Shown here piece by piece: positions 18,511 through 27,353 of a stretch of 64,000 bases of DNA. The notes under the pieces were generated by a model. The model saw only the letters and a list, made by a program, of their open reading frames with translations, ran no database searches and had not been told where the DNA came from. Source of the DNA: Flavobacteriales bacterium (GTDB lineage: Bacteria; Bacteroidota; Bacteroidia; DT-38); assembly GCA_013214205.1 (NCBI GenBank), contig JABSPQ010000340.1:1-64000 (forward strand), in the 5' to 3' direction. A program made the translations under genes and the position numbers. Position 1 is the first letter of the stretch; the number at the start of each line of letters is the position of its first letter.

Positions 18511-19416
18511 TTAAAAATATCCTTTTTTCTTACGATCTTCCATTGAAGTTTCAGATCTCTTATCATCAGCCCTACCACCTCTTTCAGTGGTTCTAGTTGA
18601 AGCAACTTCTTGTATAATATCTTCAAGTGTTGCTGCTTCAGATTCTACTGCTCCAGTAGAAGTAATATCTCCAATAGTTCTGAACCTAACAGTCATTTCT
18701 TTCACTACTTCAGAATCTCTTAATTGAATGTGTTCTGATTTAGCCAATAACATACCATCTCTTTCAAAAACTTCTCTTTGATGAGAGAAATAAAGATTTG
18801 GCAACTTGATGTCTTCCATTTGAATATACTGCCAAACATCCAACTCAGTCCAGTTACTAATAGGGAACACTCTAAAATGCTCTCCCATATTTTTCTTTGT
18901 ATTAAAGATGTTCCATAACTCAGGACGTTGGTTTTTAGGATCCCATTGTCCGAAATCATCCCGGTGAGAAAAGAAACGTTCTTTTGCTCTCGCTTTTTCT
19001 TCATCACGTCTCGCTCCACCTAAAGCAGCATCAAATCTGTGTTCATCTAAAGCTTCAAGCAAAGTGGTGGTTTGTAAAGTAATTCTACTTGCGTTTATAC
19101 CAGTTTCTTCAGCAACCTTACCTTCATCAATTGATTTTTGAACCGAACCAATAATTAAGTTAGCGCCAATCTCTTTAATCATAGCATCTCTAAATCGAAT
19201 GGTTTCATCGAAGTTGTGGCCCGTATCAACGTGCAACAACGGGAAAGGAATTTTTGCAGGATAGAAAGCCTTCATTGCTAAATGCGTCATAATAATGGAA
19301 TCTTTTCCACCACTAAACATTAGTACGGGCTTTTGGCACTCCGCAGCTACTTCTCTAATCACGAAAATCGCTTCCGCTTCGAGTTCTTTTAAATGATTGA
19401 TATTGTTTGTAGACAT
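18511..19416 (-). CDS. cysD: Sulfate adenylyltransferase subunit 2 (CysD)
   Basis: CysD is the catalytic ATP sulfurylase subunit of the PP-loop (N-type ATP pyrophosphatase) superfamily. The 301-aa length is standard. The PP-loop SGGKDSI lies at about residues 35-41, followed by FPLLHVDTGHNF and the conserved GGARRDEEKARAKER. It is 2 bp from cysC and 9 bp from cysN, clearly one operon. Confidence 0.96.
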   Translation of the reverse strand: MSTNNINHLKELEAEAIFVIREVAAECQKPVLMFSGGKDSIIMTHLAMKAFYPAKIPFPLLHVDTGHNFDETIRFRDAMIKEIGANLIIGSVQKSIDEGKVAEETGINASRITLQTTTLLEALDEHRFDAALGGARRDEEKARAKERFFSHRDDFGQWDPKNQRPELWNIFNTKKNMGEHFRVFPISNWTELDVWQYIQMEDIKLPNLYFSHQREVFERDGMLLAKSEHIQLRDSEVVKEMTVRFRTIGDITSTGAVESEAATLEDIIQEVASTRTTERGGRADDKRSETSMEDRKKKGYF

Positions 19417-19418
19417 TC

Positions 19419-20024
19419 TTACTTCTTTAATTCAATTTTCTTCATTAACTCTACCATGATCTTATCTACGGATTCCTCCACAGTTAAATCATCAGTCTTT
19501 ATTTCTATTCCAGGATTTTCAGGCGCTTCAAATGGAGCATCTATTCCTGTAAAGTCTTTTATTTCGCCTGCTCTCGCCTTTTTGTACAAGCCTTTTACAT
19601 CTCTTGCTTCACAAACTTCTAATGATGCATTAATAAATACCTCTATAAAATCTGATTCACCAATAATCTGTTTGGCTTGATCTCTAATTTCTTTAGTAGG
19701 ACTAACAAACGAGTTGATCGTAATCACACCGCCGTCAACAAAAAGTTTAGAAATTTCTGAAATCCTTCTAATGTTCTCTTTACGATCTTCATCGCTGAAC
19801 CCTAAATTGTTGTTTATGCCTGCTCTTATATTGTCTCCGTCTAACACCTTCGAAAAATAACCTTCGTTGTGCAATCTTCTTTCTAAGGCAATGGCAATGG
19901 TAGATTTACCTGACCCAGATAAGCCAGTCATCCACAGAACTAGCGCCTTTTGATTTAAAGCAGCCTCTTTATCTTCTCTTTGTAAGAGGCGGTCAAAAAC
20001 AGGATGTATATTGTTATCAGCCAA
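19419..20024 (-). CDS. cysC: Adenylylsulfate kinase (APS kinase)
   Basis: CysC phosphorylates APS to 3'-phosphoadenosine-5'-phosphosulfate (PAPS), the sulfate donor for sulfotransferases or for PAPS reductase. 201 aa, standard length. Walker A GLSGSGKST (34-42), DGDNIR and the lid region GLYKKARAGEIKDFTGIDAPFE are all present. First gene of cysC-cysD-cysN. No sulfite or PAPS reductase gene is in the window, while surface-polysaccharide genes lie nearby, which favours use of PAPS for glycan sulfation; that is inference. Confidence 0.96.
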   Translation of the reverse strand: MADNNIHPVFDRLLQREDKEAALNQKALVLWMTGLSGSGKSTIAIALERRLHNEGYFSKVLDGDNIRAGINNNLGFSDEDRKENIRRISEISKLFVDGGVITINSFVSPTKEIRDQAKQIIGESDFIEVFINASLEVCEARDVKGLYKKARAGEIKDFTGIDAPFEAPENPGIEIKTDDLTVEESVDKIMVELMKKIELKK

Positions 20025-20067
20025 GTTAGCGTTGTTTTTATTCGATTTTTTGATTAAAAAACGAGTG

Positions 20068-20075
20068 CAAAGTTA
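20068..20075 (-). promoter_or_regulatory. Candidate -7 element for cysCDN
   Basis: On the minus strand this reads TAACTTTG, a perfect match to TANNTTTG, 43 bp upstream of the cysC start. No TTTG is seen at the -33 position, so strength is uncertain. Confidence 0.4.
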
Positions 20076-20179
20076 ATAATATTCCCGTTATGAATGAGGA
20101 TTAATAGCGATCGATTTAGAGATTATGGAAAAAGGGCAACGTGTAGCGAAATATTCCAGAACTTAGTAAAACAATCCAA

Positions 20180-20211
20180 TTTGTATAGAAAGGAAAAAGG
20201 CTTTACTTTTG
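20180..20211 (+). promoter_or_regulatory. Bacteroidota-type promoter for the his leader and operon
   Basis: TTTG (20180-20183) and TACTTTTG (20204-20211), separated by 20 bp, fit the Bacteroidota -33/-7 promoter pattern (TTTG or TTG, then TANNTTTG, with spacing of about 17-23). Transcription would start near 20216-20220, leaving a leader of about 170 nt before hisG that contains a small His-containing reading frame and hairpins. Confidence 0.6.
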
Positions 20212-20228
20212 TGGTCAAGATGGAAAGA

Positions 20229-20297
20229 ATGATACAAATATCCGAATCACAAAGTGCGTCATGCTCATGTATGCATCAATTTCATCATGCCTCATAA
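20229..20297 (+). CDS. Candidate histidine leader peptide (his operon attenuator)
   Basis: This 22-codon frame (or 25 codons from the ATG at 20220) begins just after the predicted transcription start and ends CMHQFHHAS-stop, with three His codons in the last eight. It lies 93 bp upstream of hisG and is followed by a GC-rich hairpin. Such a layout fits ribosome-mediated attenuation, as in the enterobacterial hisL. I infer the role from position and composition; the His run is shorter than in enterobacteria and the downstream hairpin lacks a T-run. The frame is also open further upstream, but the promoter lies inside that part. Confidence 0.5.
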   Translation: MIQISESQSASCSCMHQFHHAS

Positions 20298-20298
20298 T

Positions 20299-20336
20299 CG
20301 GGGAGTTAACTACACATTTAATATAAATTATCCCCG
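20299..20336 (+). promoter_or_regulatory. Hairpin in the his leader
   Basis: CGGGGA (20299-20304) pairs with TCCCCG (20331-20336) around a 26-nt AT-rich loop, beginning 1 bp after the leader peptide stop. It could be the anti-terminator or terminator arm of an attenuator. A second weak hairpin, CGTA/TACG, follows at about 20342-20354. No uridine tract follows either stem, so the mechanism is unproven. Confidence 0.4.
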
Positions 20337-20390
20337 TGTTGCGTAAAAACTACGTTAGCGAAATTATTATGTAAATATTTTATTTGAACC

Positions 20391-21251
20391 ATGGAACAAA
20401 AATTAAGAATCGCAATTCAAAAGTCAGGTAGGTTAAGCGAAAAGTCGCTTGAGCTACTAAAAGAGTGCGCAATAGGATTTAATAGTAGTTATTTACAACT
20501 AAAAGCACAATCGAGCGAGTTTCCTGCTGAGTTACTTTACTTAAGAGACGACGATATTCCTGGATATGTTGAAAAAGGCATAGCAGACATAGGTATTGTA
20601 GGCCTTAATGTTGTTGAGGAGCACGAAGTAGATATTGAAATTATTGAACGTCTTGGTTTTGCAAAGTGTAAATTGTGCATCGCTGTGCCTAAAGAAGTTG
20701 ACTTTAAAGGTCCTCAAGATTTGAATGGTCAAACCATCGCCACTTCTTATCCTGTTATTTTGGGTAAATATTTAAAGGAGCAGAATATTTCCGCCGACAT
20801 CCATTTAATCAATGGTTCTGTTGAGATAGCTCCAGCAATCAATTTGGCTCAAGCAATTTTTGATATTGTAAGTACAGGCAGCACCCTTATGAGCAATGGT
20901 CTTAAAAAGGTAGAAGATGTTACTAGTTCTGAAGCGGTTTTAATTGGTGGTAAGAACATGCCAGCCGATAAAAAAGCAATTCTAAATCAATTGATGATTA
21001 GGATTAGAGCAGTATTGGCAGCGAAAGGAAAGAAATATGTGTTGATGAATGTACCAACAGATAAAATTGAAGAGATAAAGCAATTGTTGCCAGGAGAAAA
21101 AAGCCCAACGATTATGAATTTGGCTCAAGAAGGTTGGAGTTCGCTACATACTGTGGTTGAAGAAACGAAATTTTGGGATATTCTAGAACAATTGAAAGGC
21201 GCAGGAGCGGAGAACATACTAGTTTCTCCGATAGAAAAAATAATATTATAG
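20391..21251 (+). CDS. hisG: ATP phosphoribosyltransferase, long form
   Basis: HisG commits ATP and PRPP to histidine synthesis. The 286-residue length marks the long form (HisG_L), which has a C-terminal ACT-like regulatory domain (about 210-286) for feedback inhibition by histidine and needs no HisZ. The N-terminal part reads LRIAIQKSGRLSEKSLELL, and the PRPP-binding loop (about 158-174) reads DIVSTGSTLMSNGL. It is the first structural gene of a compact nine-activity his operon behind a candidate leader peptide. Confidence 0.97.
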   Translation: MEQKLRIAIQKSGRLSEKSLELLKECAIGFNSSYLQLKAQSSEFPAELLYLRDDDIPGYVEKGIADIGIVGLNVVEEHEVDIEIIERLGFAKCKLCIAVPKEVDFKGPQDLNGQTIATSYPVILGKYLKEQNISADIHLINGSVEIAPAINLAQAIFDIVSTGSTLMSNGLKKVEDVTSSEAVLIGGKNMPADKKAILNQLMIRIRAVLAAKGKKYVLMNVPTDKIEEIKQLLPGEKSPTIMNLAQEGWSSLHTVVEETKFWDILEQLKGAGAENILVSPIEKIIL

Positions 21252-21266
21252 TAAGATTACAATCCG

Positions 21267-22547
21267 ATGAAAAAGGCATTATTCCCAAATAAAGATCAAT
21301 GGGCAGAAATTTGTGCAAGGCCCGTTGCCGATCATTCTTCAATTCAGGAAACTGTTTGGGAGATTATCGATAATGTAGGGATGAAAAAAGACCCTGCTTT
21401 ATTTGAGTATGCCTTAAAGTTTGAAGGTGCCGAGTTAACCACTTTAAAGGTTTCTAGGGATGAGTTTGAAGCTGCTTCGAAGTCTATTTCTCAAGAATTG
21501 AAAGACGCCATTATTGTCGCTCAAAAAAACATTGAGAAATTTCATGTAGCTCAACTTAAGGACGAAGCCGTTATTGAAACCATGGAAGGTGTTACTTGCT
21601 GGCGAAAAGATGTGGCCATCCAAACAGTTGGCTTGTATATTCCTGGCGGTACTGCGCCATTGTTTTCTACTGTTTTAATGTTGGGAATTCCTGCTAAAAT
21701 TGCAGGTTGTAAACGCGTTATTTTATGCACGCCTGCCAATAAAAACGGAGAGGTTAATGCAGGTGTTTTGTTTGCTGCTCAGTTAGTAGGAATCGACAAT
21801 GTATACAAAGCAGGTGGCGCACAGGCCATTGCGGCTATGGCAATAGGTACGCAATCGGTGCCGAGAGTTAATAAAATCTTTGGACCAGGAAATCAATATG
21901 TGACCATGGCGAAACAGATGGTTTCTCAAATGGGTGTTGCAATCGATATGCCTGCCGGTCCAAGTGAAGTGCTCGTGTTGGCAGATTCAAATAGCAACGC
22001 TGAGTTTGTTGCAGCCGATTTATTAGCACAAGCAGAACACGGATCAGATAGTCAGGTTATTTTGGTATCGAATTCAGAAGAAAAATTAACAGAGGTAGAG
22101 GCGGCAATTGAAAGTCAGTTAAAAGAGCTTCCACGAAAAGATATTGCTGCTAAAGCAATGGAAAATAGTTGGGGAGTTATCCTGGACGACAAAGATGAAG
22201 TGGTTGACTTTGTGAATGAATATGCTCCAGAGCATTTGATATTGTGTGCAGATCAATCGGAATACTTTGTAGATAATGTAATAAATGCTGGTTCGGTTTT
22301 TATTGGAGAGTATACGCCCGAGTCTGCTGGCGATTATGCATCAGGAACCAATCATACGTTGCCTACCAACGGCTTTGCTAAGGCATACAGTGGTGTTTCT
22401 GTTGATAGTTTTGTGAAGAAAATCACCTATCAAAAAATCACCAAAGAAGGATTAAAGAAATTAGGGCCAATTATAGAAGTAATGGCCGAAGCAGAAGAAT
22501 TAATGGGTCACAAAAATGCGGTTACAGTTCGGTTAAAAACATTATAA
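21267..22547 (+). CDS. hisD: Histidinol dehydrogenase
   Basis: HisD carries out the last two oxidations, L-histidinol to L-histidine, with NAD and a zinc ion. At 426 aa the length is usual. Signature residues are in place: FGPGNQYV (about 208), the zinc/catalytic region AEHGSDSQ (about 257-264), EYAPEHL (about 320) and SAGDYASGTNHTLPT with catalytic His. It starts 15 bp after hisG and overlaps hisC by one base (TAATG). Confidence 0.97.
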   Translation: MKKALFPNKDQWAEICARPVADHSSIQETVWEIIDNVGMKKDPALFEYALKFEGAELTTLKVSRDEFEAASKSISQELKDAIIVAQKNIEKFHVAQLKDEAVIETMEGVTCWRKDVAIQTVGLYIPGGTAPLFSTVLMLGIPAKIAGCKRVILCTPANKNGEVNAGVLFAAQLVGIDNVYKAGGAQAIAAMAIGTQSVPRVNKIFGPGNQYVTMAKQMVSQMGVAIDMPAGPSEVLVLADSNSNAEFVAADLLAQAEHGSDSQVILVSNSEEKLTEVEAAIESQLKELPRKDIAAKAMENSWGVILDDKDEVVDFVNEYAPEHLILCADQSEYFVDNVINAGSVFIGEYTPESAGDYASGTNHTLPTNGFAKAYSGVSVDSFVKKITYQKITKEGLKKLGPIIEVMAEAEELMGHKNAVTVRLKTL

Positions 22548-23599
22548 TGTTCGATTTAGATAAAATAGTTAGACCAAATATCAAGGCAGTTACTGCTTAT
22601 TCGTCAGCAAGGGATGAATTTAGCGGAGAGGCTAAGATTTGGCTAGATGCTAATGAAAATTCAATGGGATCGGCCACCGAAAAAAACTACAACCGCTATC
22701 CCGATCCACTTCAATTGGATATTAAACAAAGGTTAAAGGAGATCAAAGGCGTTGGCGTCAACAATACTTTTTTAGGCAATGGCAGCGACGAGGCAATAGA
22801 TCTTTTAATAAGAGCCTTTTGCGAACCAGGGCAAGACAACATGATTATTTTGCCACCTACTTATGGCATGTATACCGTGTCGGCTGCTATAAATAATGTT
22901 GAAGTTAAAGAAGTGCCGTTAATGGATGCATTTCAATTAAATACCGAGGCCATCATCAACTCTATTGATACCAAAACCAAACTTATTTTTGTTTGCTCAC
23001 CCAACAATCCAACAGGCAATTGTATAGAATCCGATTCTATTACAACATTGCTTAATGAATTTAGTGGTTTGGTGATTATAGATGAAGCATACATCGATTT
23101 TGAAGAGAGTAAAAGTTGGTTGAAAAGCTTAGATGCTTATCCAAACTTGGTGATCATGCAAACATTTTCTAAGGCATGGGGGTTAGCAGGCATCAGATTG
23201 GGAATGGCGTTTGCAAGTGAGGAAATAATAGGAATTTTAAACAGAATTAAACCACCTTATAATATAAACCAAATTACGCAAGATGTAGCTTTAGACGCAC
23301 TAAGTAAAGCGAATGTTGCCGTAAAAAACGAAATGGTGTTTGTATTAAACGTCGAAAAAAACATCTTGACAACGCAGCTTTCAGAGTTGAGTATGGTTCA
23401 AGAAATTTATCCATCCGATGCTAATTTTTTATTGGTAAAAATGGACAACGCAAAATCGATTTACGATCAGTTGGTTGTAAATCAAATTGTGGTGAGAGAC
23501 AGATCGAAAGTTTTGCTATGCGACAACTGTTTAAGAATAACAATTGGAACTGAAGAGGAAAATAAAGCGCTGATAAACGCATTAAAAAATATTAATTAA
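22547..23599 (+). CDS. hisC: Histidinol-phosphate aminotransferase
   Basis: HisC is the PLP-dependent class I/II aminotransferase making histidinol phosphate from imidazole acetol phosphate. 350 aa. The PLP lysine is K209 in [13 protein letters not shown]. Other landmarks are ANENSMG near the N-terminus, SPNNPTGN (151-158) and IIDEAYIDF (177-185). The start codon overlaps the hisD stop and hisB follows after one base. Confidence 0.96.
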   Translation: MFDLDKIVRPNIKAVTAYSSARDEFSGEAKIWLDANENSMGSATEKNYNRYPDPLQLDIKQRLKEIKGVGVNNTFLGNGSDEAIDLLIRAFCEPGQDNMIILPPTYGMYTVSAAINNVEVKEVPLMDAFQLNTEAIINSIDTKTKLIFVCSPNNPTGNCIESDSITTLLNEFSGLVIIDEAYIDFEESKSWLKSLDAYPNLVIMQTFSKAWGLAGIRLGMAFASEEIIGILNRIKPPYNINQITQDVALDALSKANVAVKNEMVFVLNVEKNILTTQLSELSMVQEIYPSDANFLLVKMDNAKSIYDQLVVNQIVVRDRSKVLLCDNCLRITIGTEEENKALINALKNIN

Positions 23600-23600
23600 T

Positions 23601-24686
23601 ATGAAGAAAGTATTATTCATAGATCGTGACGGAACGATTATTTTGGAGCCAGCCGACGAGCAAATTGACGCTTTCGAAAAGCTACAGTTCTATCCTAAAG
23701 TGCTGAGAAACTTGTCGCTTATTGCCAGTAATTTAGATTGCGAATTGGTGATGGTAAGTAATCAGGATGGTTTAGGAACGGATTCTTTTCCGGAAGATAC
23801 TTTTTGGCCAACACACAATTTAATGTTGGATATCCTAAAAGGTGAAGGGATTGAGTTTTCTGAAATATTAATCGACAAATCTTTACCAGCTGATAATGCA
23901 CCAACGCGGAAACCTAGAACGGGCATGATGACAGCCTACATGGAGGGTGATTACGATTTAGAAAACTCTTTTGTTATTGGCGACAGATCTACAGATGTGG
24001 AACTGGCCAAAAATATGGGAACAGGTTCAATCTTTATCGGTGATGAGGATCCTGAGGCTTCTTTTTCTACAAAGGATTGGGACGACATTTATCAGTTTTT
24101 GAAAAAATCGTTGAGAAAAACGACGGTAAAAAGAAAAACGAACGAAACCGATATCAGTATTGAATTGGTTTTAGATGGCTCTGGAACTTCCAAGATGGAT
24201 ACAGGAATCGATTTCTTTGATCACATGTTGGAGCAAATTTCTAAGCACGCCAATTTAGATTTAAGTGTAATCGTTAAAGGCGATTTACAGGTGGATGAAC
24301 ACCACACCATTGAAGATACTGCCATTGCCTTAGGCGAAGCGTTTGCGAAAGCTTTAGGTAATAAAATGGGCATTCAGCGATATGGTTATTGCTTGCCTAT
24401 GGATGATTGTTTGGCTCAAGTTGCCATCGATTTTGGTGGACGCAACTGGTTGGAATGGGATGTTGAGTTTAAGCGGGAAATGATTGGAAAAATGCCAACA
24501 GAAATGTTTTTCCACTTCTTCAAGTCGTTTTCTGACGGAGCTAAGTGCAACCTCAATATAAAAGCAGAAGGCAGCAACGAACACCACAAAATTGAAGCGA
24601 TCTTTAAAGCGTTGGCAAAATCTATAGGAATGGCGATTGCTCAAACAGGAAAAGATTTAATTCCGAGTACAAAAGGAGTATTGTAA
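23601..24686 (+). CDS. hisB: Bifunctional histidinol-phosphatase / imidazoleglycerol-phosphate dehydratase
   Basis: Two enzymes are fused. The N-terminal HAD-type histidinol phosphatase (about 1-165) shows LFIDRDGT (D7, D9), [10 protein letters not shown] and [10 protein letters not shown]. The C-terminal IGP dehydratase (about 175-361) shows [31 protein letters not shown] and the second metal-binding repeat [16 protein letters not shown]. The fusion is the same type as in Enterobacteria. 361 aa; one base separates it from hisH. Confidence 0.97.
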   Translation: MKKVLFIDRDGTIILEPADEQIDAFEKLQFYPKVLRNLSLIASNLDCELVMVSNQDGLGTDSFPEDTFWPTHNLMLDILKGEGIEFSEILIDKSLPADNAPTRKPRTGMMTAYMEGDYDLENSFVIGDRSTDVELAKNMGTGSIFIGDEDPEASFSTKDWDDIYQFLKKSLRKTTVKRKTNETDISIELVLDGSGTSKMDTGIDFFDHMLEQISKHANLDLSVIVKGDLQVDEHHTIEDTAIALGEAFAKALGNKMGIQRYGYCLPMDDCLAQVAIDFGGRNWLEWDVEFKREMIGKMPTEMFFHFFKSFSDGAKCNLNIKAEGSNEHHKIEAIFKALAKSIGMAIAQTGKDLIPSTKGVL

Positions 24687-24687
24687 A

Positions 24688-25272
24688 ATGGATATAGCGA
24701 TTATTAAATATAATGCAGGCAATGTACAGTCGGTTAAAAACGCCATGGATAGAATTGGTGTTGACGCGATTGTAACGGACGACATTAAGATTATTGAGAG
24801 TGCCGATAAAGTTATTTTCCCAGGAGTGGGAGAGGCTGCCACTGCTATGTCTTATTTAAAGGAGCGTGGATTAGACGACACTTTAAGAAACTTAAAGCAA
24901 CCTGTATTGGGGATTTGCTTGGGTTTGCAATTAATGTGCAAACGGAGTGATGAGGGCGATACGGATTGTATGGGCATTTTTGATATCGATGTAAAGTTGT
25001 TTCCTCCAAAAGACAAAGTACCGCACATGGGTTGGAACACAATTACCAATTTAAAAGGCGATTTGTTCAAGGGGATCAAGGAAGAGACCTATGTTTATTT
25101 TGTACACAGCTTTTATGCAGAGGCGTCTGAATTTGCAGTTTCTGAAACGGATTTTATATTGCCTTACAGTTCCAGCTTACAAAAAGATAATTTTTACGCG
25201 ACTCAATTTCACCTCGAAAAAAGCGGTGTAATAGGCGAGCAAGTATTGAAGAACTTCATTGATATTAAATAA
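24688..25272 (+). CDS. hisH: Imidazole glycerol phosphate synthase, glutaminase subunit
   Basis: HisH is the class I glutamine amidotransferase that feeds ammonia to HisF. The triad is visible: C77 in LGICLGLQLM, H175 and E177 in QFHLEKSG. The oxyanion region PGVGEA is at 45-50. 194 aa, slightly short but within family range. The start follows the hisB stop by one base, and its TAA is directly followed by the hisA ATG. Confidence 0.96.
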   Translation: MDIAIIKYNAGNVQSVKNAMDRIGVDAIVTDDIKIIESADKVIFPGVGEAATAMSYLKERGLDDTLRNLKQPVLGICLGLQLMCKRSDEGDTDCMGIFDIDVKLFPPKDKVPHMGWNTITNLKGDLFKGIKEETYVYFVHSFYAEASEFAVSETDFILPYSSSLQKDNFYATQFHLEKSGVIGEQVLKNFIDIK

Positions 25273-25986
25273 ATGAGAATAATTCCAGCAATAGATTTAA
25301 TAAATGGTAAGTGCGTTCGGTTAACGCAAGGCGATTACAATCAGAAGAAAATTTACAACGAAAACCCGTTGGAAGTTGCTAAAGAGTTTGAAGCAGCCGG
25401 CATAGAATATCTTCACTTGGTAGATTTAGATGGTGCTAAAGCTGGTCATGTTGTTAACTACGATGTAATTGAAAGTATTTGCAACAATACCAACTTAAAA
25501 GTTGATTTTGGTGGTGGGATTCAAAGTAACGAGGACATCGAAAAGGTTTTCAATAGCGGCGTTCAGCAAATTACTGGCGGAAGTATCGCCATCAGAAATC
25601 AAGAAATGTTTATTGGCTGGATTGAAAAATATGGTTCAGAAAAAATCATTTTAGGAGCAGATGTTATCGGAACAAAAATTGCAATTTCAGGTTGGCAAGA
25701 AGAGACGGCAACGGAATTGGTAGATTTCTTGTCTTTCTATATAGAAAAGGGAATTCAATATGTTATTTGCACAGATGTGGCAAAAGACGGCTTGTTGGCA
25801 GGTACATCAATTGATTTGTACACAGAGTTAATGTTGAAGTTTCCAACATTAAAATTAATTGCCAGTGGTGGTGTTACTGAAATTGGCGAATTAGACGGAT
25901 TAAAAGATATAAATGTAGACGGCGCCATCATCGGGAAAGCCATTTATGAAGGACGAATAAATATTGAAGAACTCGCAAAAGTGTAA
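25273..25986 (+). CDS. hisA: ProFAR isomerase
   Basis: HisA is the TIM-barrel isomerase converting ProFAR to PRFAR. Catalytic Asp is D8 in [20 protein letters not shown]; the second lies in the central barrel (ILGADVIG, about 128). Phosphate-binding motifs are [10 protein letters not shown] and [11 protein letters not shown]. 237 aa. The ATG abuts the hisH stop; hisF follows 2 bp after the stop. Confidence 0.96.
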   Translation: MRIIPAIDLINGKCVRLTQGDYNQKKIYNENPLEVAKEFEAAGIEYLHLVDLDGAKAGHVVNYDVIESICNNTNLKVDFGGGIQSNEDIEKVFNSGVQQITGGSIAIRNQEMFIGWIEKYGSEKIILGADVIGTKIAISGWQEETATELVDFLSFYIEKGIQYVICTDVAKDGLLAGTSIDLYTELMLKFPTLKLIASGGVTEIGELDGLKDINVDGAIIGKAIYEGRINIEELAKV

Positions 25987-25988
25987 TT

Positions 25989-26744
25989 ATGTTAACGAAG
26001 AGGATTATACCTTGTTTAGATATTAAAAACGGCAGAACTGTTAAAGGCATTAACTTTATGGAACTTCGCGATGCAGGCGATCCTGTTGAACTAGGACGCA
26101 TTTACGCAGAACAAGGAGCCGACGAACTAACGTTTTTAGATATTACTGCTACTATCGAAGGCCGTTCAACCTTTGTTGAATTGGTTAAAAGAATTTCTAA
26201 GGAAGTAAATATTCCATTTACCGTTGGGGGAGGCGTATCAAGTATCGCAGACGTAGGTGCTTTATTGAATTCGGGTGCTGATAAAATCACAATTAATTCT
26301 GCTGCGGTTAAAACCCCTGAGTTAATTACAGAATTGGCGAAAGAATTTGGGAGTCAATGTATAGTTGTGGCTATCGATACTAAATTGTATGGTGATAAAT
26401 GGATGGTTCATACGCACGGCGGAAGAATTCCAACCGAGCGCGAAACCATTACTTGGGCAAAGGAAATAGAATCGTTGGGTGGAGGCGAAATCTTGTTAAC
26501 ATCAATGAACAACGACGGAACTAAGGCGGGTTTTGCTACCGACATCACTAAAGGAGTATCGGAAGCAATCAACATTCCGGTAATTGCTTCGGGAGGTGCA
26601 GGAACTGTCGAACATTTTTTAGATGTATTTACAAATGCCAAAGCAGATGCCGCATTAGCAGCTAGTATTTTTCATTTTAAGGAAATAGAAATCCAAAAAC
26701 TAAAGCAATATTTGCAAGACAATAAGGTCCCAATGAGGATGTAG
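25989..26744 (+). CDS. hisF: Imidazole glycerol phosphate synthase, cyclase subunit
   Basis: HisF uses ammonia from HisH to turn PRFAR into imidazole glycerol phosphate and AICAR. The catalytic Asp residues are D11 in [16 protein letters not shown] and the one in VAIDTKLYG (about 130). Phosphate-binding loops are [12 protein letters not shown] and [11 protein letters not shown]. 251 aa, standard. It belongs to the same tight operon. Confidence 0.97.
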   Translation: MLTKRIIPCLDIKNGRTVKGINFMELRDAGDPVELGRIYAEQGADELTFLDITATIEGRSTFVELVKRISKEVNIPFTVGGGVSSIADVGALLNSGADKITINSAAVKTPELITELAKEFGSQCIVVAIDTKLYGDKWMVHTHGGRIPTERETITWAKEIESLGGGEILLTSMNNDGTKAGFATDITKGVSEAINIPVIASGGAGTVEHFLDVFTNAKADAALAASIFHFKEIEIQKLKQYLQDNKVPMRM

Positions 26745-26749
26745 AGATT

Positions 26750-27346
26750 ATGGAAATAGATTTTAAAAAAGGAGATGGGCTTGTCCCTGTAATAATTCAG
26801 GATGCAAACACGGCCGTAGTGTTGATGTTGGGTTATATGAACGAGGAAGCTTTAACCAAAACAAAGGCAGAGGATAAAGTAACGTTCTTTAGCAGGTCTA
26901 AGCAACGTCTATGGACAAAAGGCGAGGAGTCTGGCAACTTTTTAGCCGTTAAAGACATTCTAATTGATTGCGACAACGATACGATTTTAATCAAAGCAAT
27001 TCCAGCAGGCCCAACATGCCACAAAGGCGACGATACTTGCTTTAAAGAAGTGAATGAAAATAACGATGCCTTTCTTTCTCATTTAGAAAGTGTAATTAAG
27101 GATCGAAAAGAGAATCCATCAGGTTCATCTTACACCAATTCTTTGTTCCAAAAAGGAATGAACAAAGTGGCTCAAAAGGTTGGTGAAGAAGCGGTAGAAT
27201 TGGTGATTGAAGCCATGATAGAAAACAACGAAACAGATTTTAATAATGAAGCAGCCGATTTAATGTTTCACTACCTCGTTCTTTTAAGAGCAAGAGGAGT
27301 GGATCTTTCTGAAATTGTTTCGGTGTTGAGAGAACGCCACAAGTAA
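26750..27346 (+). CDS. hisI: Bifunctional PRA-AMP cyclohydrolase / PRA-ATP pyrophosphatase
   Basis: HisIE catalyses steps 2 and 3 of histidine synthesis. The HisI half (1 to about 105) shows VTFFSRSKQRLWTKGEESGN, the metal site DCDND and GPTCHKGDDTCF. The HisE half (about 110-198) shows VAQKVGEEAVELVIEAM and NEAADLMFHYLVLL. 198 aa, usual for the fusion. The SLC13 permease gene begins only 7 bp after the stop, so the his transcript probably runs on into it. Confidence 0.97.
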   Translation: MEIDFKKGDGLVPVIIQDANTAVVLMLGYMNEEALTKTKAEDKVTFFSRSKQRLWTKGEESGNFLAVKDILIDCDNDTILIKAIPAGPTCHKGDDTCFKEVNENNDAFLSHLESVIKDRKENPSGSSYTNSLFQKGMNKVAQKVGEEAVELVIEAMIENNETDFNNEAADLMFHYLVLLRARGVDLSEIVSVLRERHK

Positions 27347-27353
27347 AAAGGAC

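Noticed and set aside
20094-20297. 67-residue reading frame upstream of hisG as a full-length gene
   Set aside because: A well-matched promoter lies inside it (20180-20211); only the last 22-25 codons downstream of that promoter are likely translated, as a leader peptide.
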